A stretch of 14,072 nt of DNA, taken from NCBI GenBank assembly GCA_007118045.1, contig SKTG01000278.1, positions 1-14,072 on the forward strand, given 5' to 3'. The notes beneath the pieces are model-generated. The model worked only from the letters and a program-made list of their open reading frames with translations. It ran no database searches and was not told the origin of the DNA. Positions 13,485 to 14,072 of the stretch are shown one piece after another. How positions within the stretch are numbered: the stretch's first letter is position 1; each line of letters opens with the position of its first letter. The DNA comes from Nitriliruptoraceae bacterium (GTDB lineage Bacteria > Actinomycetota > Nitriliruptoria > Nitriliruptorales > Nitriliruptoraceae). Made by a program: the position numbers and the translations under genes.

Positions 13485-13672
13485 GCGCCGACCACGTCGC
13501 GCGCCCGCTGCAGCAGCGCGTTGAACAACGTCACCAACGCGCCACCGCTGGCCCACTGGATCACGACCCCGGCCACCGTGGCGGCCACGACGGCCAGCAG
13601 GCCGTACTCGGTGACGAGGGAGCCCTCCTCGTCGGAGGCGGTCCCCGTCGGACGGGTGATCGGTTCGAGCAT
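13481..13672 (-). CDS. Flp-like pilin, DUF4244 type
   Basis: 63 residues. It has a Flp-pilin layout: a short hydrophilic leader ending in G17, then SLVTEY with E22-Y23 at +5/+6, then a hydrophobic helix (about 24-40) and a short C-terminal segment. Actinobacterial DUF4244 proteins (Rv3656c-type) occupy this slot in tad loci and are the likely major Flp pilin. The expected processing site is G17/S18. The ATG has an AGAGGA purine site 6-8 nt upstream. It starts 16 bp after the tadC stop and its own stop overlaps the tadE start as GTGA. The pilin call rests on motif and context; the exact family is recalled, not searched. Confidence 0.85.
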   Translation of the reverse strand: MLEPITRPTGTASDEEGSLVTEYGLLAVVAATVAGVVIQWASGGALVTLFNALLQRARDVVGA

Positions 13673-13688
13673 GGTGCTTCCTCTCGTG

Positions 13689-14072
13689 TCAGGTGCCCGC
13701 AGCCGTGAGCCCGGCGTGCACGATCGGCGCGCCGATCAGCAGCACCGTGGCCGGCAGCAGGCACAGCGCGGTGGGGAAGGTCAGTTGCGCGGGGAGCCGC
13801 TCTGCGGCCGCCAGCACCCGTGCGAGGTCGTCGGCGCGCAACTCGCGCGCCAGGTGCCGCAGGGTCGGGGCGACCGGGGCCCCGGAGTCCTGCGCCGTCG
13901 CCATGATCGCGCCGAGCCGGCCGACGGGGTCATCGCCGTGGAACGCCTCCGCGTCCATGCCGAGCTCGAGCCCGAACGCCAGCCGCCGCAGCCTCGGCGC
14001 CAGCTCCGTGAGCTCGTCCGCCGTCAGGCGCAGCGCCTCGGCGGCCGCGACCCCGCCGGCCAGGGCCGTGGC
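13689..14072 (-). CDS. tadC: Type II/IV secretion F-domain membrane protein TadC, C-terminal part
   Basis: Only the last 127 residues are present; the frame is open to the right edge, so the gene begins outside the window. The visible part carries a GspF-type segment: an Arg/Leu-rich helix, then SGAPVAPTLRHLARELR, then AERLPAQLTFPTALC, and a final membrane helix CLLPATVLLIGAPIV. In Tad systems TadB and TadC form the inner-membrane platform on which the TadA ATPase drives Flp pilus assembly. The internal ATG at 13958 is not the real start because 38 well-formed codons precede it. It is co-directional with the Flp-like pilin (16-bp gap). Whether it is TadC or TadB is judged from order and the C-terminal sequence; TadC is more likely. 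Confidence 0.82.
   Translation of the reverse strand, partial: ATALAGGVAAAEALRLTADELTELAPRLRRLAFGLELGMDAEAFHGDDPVGRLGAIMATAQDSGAPVAPTLRHLARELRADDLARVLAAAERLPAQLTFPTALCLLPATVLLIGAPIVHAGLTAAGT

Overview
The window is very GC-rich, with long open frames on both strands, frequent GTG/TTG starts and short or overlapping gene junctions. Gene content and order point to an actinobacterium (Actinomycetota). From memory, the order topA / MFS-thymidylate kinase / holB, then a BldG-like STAS protein divergent from a DEAH-type helicase, then tad pilus genes, matches the Streptomyces coelicolor SCO3541-SCO3558 neighbourhood. It resembles Mycobacterium tuberculosis Rv3644c-Rv3660c more loosely. The sequence does not look like Streptomyces itself. 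A deep-branching actinobacterial lineage is my inference, not something I can prove here.

Layout. (1) 139-6252, minus strand: a DNA-maintenance operon read right to left as topA, then an MFS-transporter/dTMP-kinase fusion, then holB (clamp-loader delta'). A good promoter candidate lies upstream of topA. (2) 6253-6541: a divergent intergenic region with a perfect 10-bp inverted repeat. (3) 6542-8167, plus: a CPA2/KefB-type cation/proton antiporter with a C-terminal TrkA-N nucleotide-binding domain. (4) 8186-8809, minus: a class I SAM methyltransferase starting at TTG. (5) 8881-9219, minus: a single-domain STAS anti-sigma-factor antagonist with the phosphorylatable serine. (6) 9316-11625, plus: a DEAH-type helicase of the actinobacterial 'helicase/secretion neighborhood' family, related to MrfA/YprA and carrying a C-terminal cysteine cluster. 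(7) 11677-12378, plus: a GAF-ANTAR RNA-binding antiterminator. (8) 12430-12600, plus: a 56-residue single-pass membrane protein. (9) 12562-14072, minus: the downstream end of a tad (tight adherence) pilus operon, read right to left as tadC (cut by the window edge), a Flp-like DUF4244 pilin, TadE and a second TadE-like pseudopilin. The last three are joined by GTGA stop/start overlaps.

How they work together. The topA operon covers DNA topology, dTTP supply and polymerase loading. The STAS protein, ANTAR protein and antiporter are regulatory or stress functions without their usual partners in the window. The tad genes encode membrane and pilin parts of a secretion/adhesion machine whose ATPases lie to the right of the window. 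No rRNA, tRNA, CRISPR array, insertion sequence or prophage was seen. No gene-free stretch exceeds 300 bases; the longest is 6253-6541. I see no convincing undescribed system. The most notable items are the kinase-transporter fusion, the ANTAR regulator plus small membrane protein beside the pilus locus, altered motifs in the helicase and delta' subunit, and the strong intergenic palindrome.
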